In this document: piece by piece, positions 53,949 to 56,773 of the stretch | Position numbering within the stretch: the first letter of the stretch is position 1 | Layout: each line of letters begins with the position of its first letter | Assembly (NCBI GenBank): GCA_028275505.1 | Contig: JAPWUP010000005.1 | Location: 1 to 56,773 of the forward strand | Length of the DNA stretch: 56,773 bases | Origin: Bryobacteraceae bacterium | Lineage (GTDB): Bacteria; Acidobacteriota; Terriglobia; Bryobacterales; Bryobacteraceae | Direction: 5' to 3' | Translations under genes and position numbers: made by a program | Notes under the pieces: model-generated | Database searches by the model: none | What the model was told of the DNA's origin: nothing | The model's input: only the letters and a program-made list of their open reading frames with translations

Positions 53949-56432
53949 TCAGAGCAAGCTGACAGGGTCCACGTCAATCACCATGGCCGTGGCCGGCCAC
54001 TCCTGCTGCTGCGCGAATTGCCGGACCGCTCCCAGGACCTCGCTCAGCTTCCGGCGGCTGGCCGCCTTGAGCAGCAACTGGTAACGGTATTCGCTCTTCA
54101 GTCTGGGCACGGGCGCTTCCGCCGGCCCCAGCACTTTCACGCCCTCCGGCGCGGGCGTCAAGAAACGACCCAGCTCCGCGCTCATGCGGAACGCTTCCTC
54201 CTGTCGCCGGCTGCGCAGCAGCACGCTGGCCAGAGCGCTGAACGGCGGATACCGCATCATGCGCCGGAACTGAAGTTCTTTCTCGTAGAAGAGCTCGTAA
54301 TCCTGAAGGGCCGCGAAGCGAATGGCATAGTGGTCCGGATTGATCGTCTGAATGATTACCGTGCCCGGCAGCTCGCCGCGACCCGCGCGTCCCGCCACCT
54401 GCGTGAGCAACTGGAAAGTCCGTTCGGCCGCGCGGAAATCGGGCACGCCGAGTCCCGTGTCAGCCGAGACCACGCCGACCAGCGTCACGTTGGGAATGTC
54501 GTGGCCCTTGGCGATCATCTGCGTGCCCACCAGGATGTCGAAACGCCCCTCGCGGAAGGCCGACAGGATGCTCTCGTACTGCCGGCGACCCGCAACGGTA
54601 TCCCGGTCCATGCGCGCCACGCGCGCCTTCGGAAAGTGGCGGTGGATTTCTTCTTCGATACGCTCCGATCCGACGCCGACGTAGTAAAGATATTCGCTCC
54701 CGCACTTGGGACAGGCGCTGGGCGGCGGCTCGGCGTAGTTGCAGTAGTGGCAGAGCAGGCGGTGATCGCGCCGGTGGTAGGTCAGCGTCACCGCGCAGTT
54801 GACGCACTCCACGCGGTGGCCGCAGGAGCGGCAGGCGACAAAGCAGGCGAAACCGCGCCGGTTCAGCAGCAGCATGGTCTGCTCGCCCTTCTCGAGCCGT
54901 GCCCCGATTTCCTCGAGCAACCGTCGCGAGAACGTCGCCTGTTTGCGCGTCTCCAGAAACTCGGCTCGCATGTCCACCAGCTCGACGCGGGGCAGCGGGC
55001 GCTGCTCGATCCGCTCCGGCAGGAGGAGCCGGACGTACTTGCCGCGCTGCGCGTTGTAACGGCTTTCCAGGCTGGGGGTCGCCGAACCCAGTACCACGCA
55101 AGCGCCCGCCATCTGGGCCCGGACGATGGCCACGTCGCGCCCGTGGTAGCGCGGCGTCTCTTCCTGCTTGTAACTGTGGTCGTGTTCCTCGTCCACGACG
55201 ATCAGGCCCAAATCGCGTACGGGCGCGAAGACGCCGGAACGCGTGCCCACCACCACCGGCGCCGCGCCCGAGCGAATCCTCCGCCACTGGTCGGCCCGCT
55301 CGGCATCGCTGAAAGCCGAATGAAGAATGGCGACGCGATCCCCGAACCTCTGGAAGAAGAGGGCGGCGACGGCGGGCGTGAGTGCGATCTCGGGCACCAG
55401 CAGGAGCGCTCCACGGCCCAGGGCCAGGGCTGCCTCGATGGCACGCAGGTAGACCTCGGTTTTGCCCGATCCCGTGACGCCCTGCAACAGAAACACGCGA
55501 AATTGTTTTTCTTGGAGCGCGGTCCGGATGGCGTCATAAGCGGCCTGCTGGTGCGCATTGAGGACCACCGGCGGGCGGTCCGGCGCCTGGGTGCTCAACG
55601 GGCGCTCCATGAAGATCCGCACCAGCCCGCGTCGTGCCAGCGATCGCGCCGCCGAGCCGGCGTACGGCAGGCGCTGCTCCAGCTCGCGCAGGTTGTGGCT
55701 GCCGGGATGCAACTCCAGGTACGCGAGCAGCTCGCGCTCGGGCTTTTTGAACTTCCCCTCTGGCCGCGGCCCGGTCAGTTCCACGCGCAGCCGCTCGGAG
55801 GGCGAGCGGAATGGGTCGCGCAGCGCCTCCACGTCTTCCACCTGGACGAAGCCGCGTCGCACCAGCTCGCGCAACGCGGCCTCGGCCTTGACGACCTTGC
55901 GGGCGATGGTGCTCTCGGCCAGGGGACGGAACTCGAGCAGGCGCATCACTTGGATCGCGGGACTCTGGTCATCCGGCACGCCGGTCAGCCGGCGCAGCGC
56001 ATCGCGACCCGATTCGGTGAGCGAATAGACCTTCCCGCGCCGCAGGTCGCTCCCCAGCGGCGCCATGGCGCGCAACGTCTCCCCCAGCGGCGCGCAGTAG
56101 TAGGAAGCGATCCAACGCCCGAGCTCGAGCAGGTCCTCGCTGAGCGCCGGTTCTTCGTCGAGCAGGCGCAGCGCCTCGCGCACGTTCACTTCGGGCTTCT
56201 CGTTGTGGCAGCGCAAGACGATGCCGACGAGCTTCCGGGGGCCGAAGGGCACCAGAAGACGGCAACCCGGGCGCACGCGATGCCGCAGGGTTTCGGGCAA
56301 CGCGTAGGTGAAGGCCTGATCGAGCGGGACCGGCAGGCTGACGTCGCAGTAGGCAGGCAGCGGCGCCTGGCCCGGCTGGTCAGCGGCAGCCATTTCCGGC
56401 TCTGGCATAATTGGACGTGCCGCTTGCGGCAC
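53949..56432 (-). CDS. priA: primosomal protein N' (replication restart helicase PriA); start may be internal
   Basis: FLLQGVTGSGKTEVYLRAIEAAL; VVDEEHDHSYKQEETPRYHGRD; paired CxxC zinc sites CFVACRSCGHRVECVNCAVTL; GTQMIAKGHDIPNVTLVGVV. Confidence 0.96.
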   Translation of the reverse strand: MPQAARPIMPEPEMAAADQPGQAPLPAYCDVSLPVPLDQAFTYALPETLRHRVRPGCRLLVPFGPRKLVGIVLRCHNEKPEVNVREALRLLDEEPALSEDLLELGRWIASYYCAPLGETLRAMAPLGSDLRRGKVYSLTESGRDALRRLTGVPDDQSPAIQVMRLLEFRPLAESTIARKVVKAEAALRELVRRGFVQVEDVEALRDPFRSPSERLRVELTGPRPEGKFKKPERELLAYLELHPGSHNLRELEQRLPYAGSAARSLARRGLVRIFMERPLSTQAPDRPPVVLNAHQQAAYDAIRTALQEKQFRVFLLQGVTGSGKTEVYLRAIEAALALGRGALLLVPEIALTPAVAALFFQRFGDRVAILHSAFSDAERADQWRRIRSGAAPVVVGTRSGVFAPVRDLGLIVVDEEHDHSYKQEETPRYHGRDVAIVRAQMAGACVVLGSATPSLESRYNAQRGKYVRLLLPERIEQRPLPRVELVDMRAEFLETRKQATFSRRLLEEIGARLEKGEQTMLLLNRRGFACFVACRSCGHRVECVNCAVTLTYHRRDHRLLCHYCNYAEPPPSACPKCGSEYLYYVGVGSERIEEEIHRHFPKARVARMDRDTVAGRRQYESILSAFREGRFDILVGTQMIAKGHDIPNVTLVGVVSADTGLGVPDFRAAERTFQLLTQVAGRAGRGELPGTVIIQTINPDHYAIRFAALQDYELFYEKELQFRRMMRYPPFSALASVLLRSRRQEEAFRMSAELGRFLTPAPEGVKVLGPAEAPVPRLKSEYRYQLLLKAASRRKLSEVLGAVRQFAQQQEWPATAMVIDVDPVSLL

Positions 56433-56463
56433 CTTTTATCGTAGCCGCCGCAAAGGAGGCAAG

Positions 56464-56773
56464 GTGGAGTATCGCTTCATCCCGGATCTTCGCGCGGAAA
56501 TCACGCCGCCGGCGGACGGCATCCTGAGCCGTACCCTGCATAACGACGATCAGCTCAAGGTCGTGCTGTTCGGCTTCGCCCCGGGTGAGGAGCTGTCCGA
56601 GCACACGGCAGCCAGCCCGGCAATCCTGCACGTGCTGGACGGGGAAGTGAGCTTGACGTTGGGCAAGGACGCACACCGCGTCCGTGCGGGCGCCTGGGTC
56701 TGGATGCCTCCGCAGTTGCCGCACAGCGTCAAGGCACACACTGCCGCTGTCCTCGTGCTGATGCTGATCAAGA
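56464..56773 (+). CDS. cupin-domain protein, truncated by window end, GTG start
   Basis: VEYRFIPDLRAEIT...GFAPGEELSEHTAASPAILHVLDGEVSLTLGKDAHRVRAGAWVWMPPQLPHSVKA; read directly as it is not in the ORF track. Confidence 0.8.
   Translation, partial: MEYRFIPDLRAEITPPADGILSRTLHNDDQLKVVLFGFAPGEELSEHTAASPAILHVLDGEVSLTLGKDAHRVRAGAWVWMPPQLPHSVKAHTAAVLVLMLIK

Noticed and set aside
53829-56444. 871-aa plus-strand ORF antisense to priA
   Set aside because: Shadow ORF: low-complexity Arg/Gln/His/Ala-rich sequence with no domain, opposite a clear priA gene.

Overview
This 56.8 kb GC-rich window looks like ordinary chromosome from an Acidobacteriota (Bryobacterales/Solibacter-like) bacterium. The lineage is inferred from Oar-type TonB-dependent receptors, a Solibacter-type TIGR03437 C-terminus, a PEP-CTERM protein and a DUF1501/DUF1800 pair. 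Core content: rplA-rplJ-rplL-rpoB-rpoC, secG with tRNA-Leu(GAG) and tRNA-Val(TAC), ruvX-mltG, uppS and priA. Accessory content: three TonB-dependent receptors, M14 and S46 peptidases, a rubrerythrin / CCG Fe-S protein / DUF3501 cluster, a PfkB / GH95-like / sulfatase operon, and a tight PEP-CTERM / AP-superfamily-TPR / sulfotransferase operon. No CRISPR array, prophage, IS element or classical defense locus was found. Best leads: (1) the PEP-CTERM / phosphodiesterase-TPR / sulfotransferase operon as a possible surface-protein modification module; (2) a putative L1 autoregulatory leader directly before rplA, with rplK absent; (3) structured leaders before two TonB-dependent receptors and rpoB; (4) the rubrerythrin / Fe-S / DUF3501 cluster; (5) several start codons 6-12 nt after a -10 hexamer, suggesting leaderless mRNAs. 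All family calls come from reading motifs; no database search was run.
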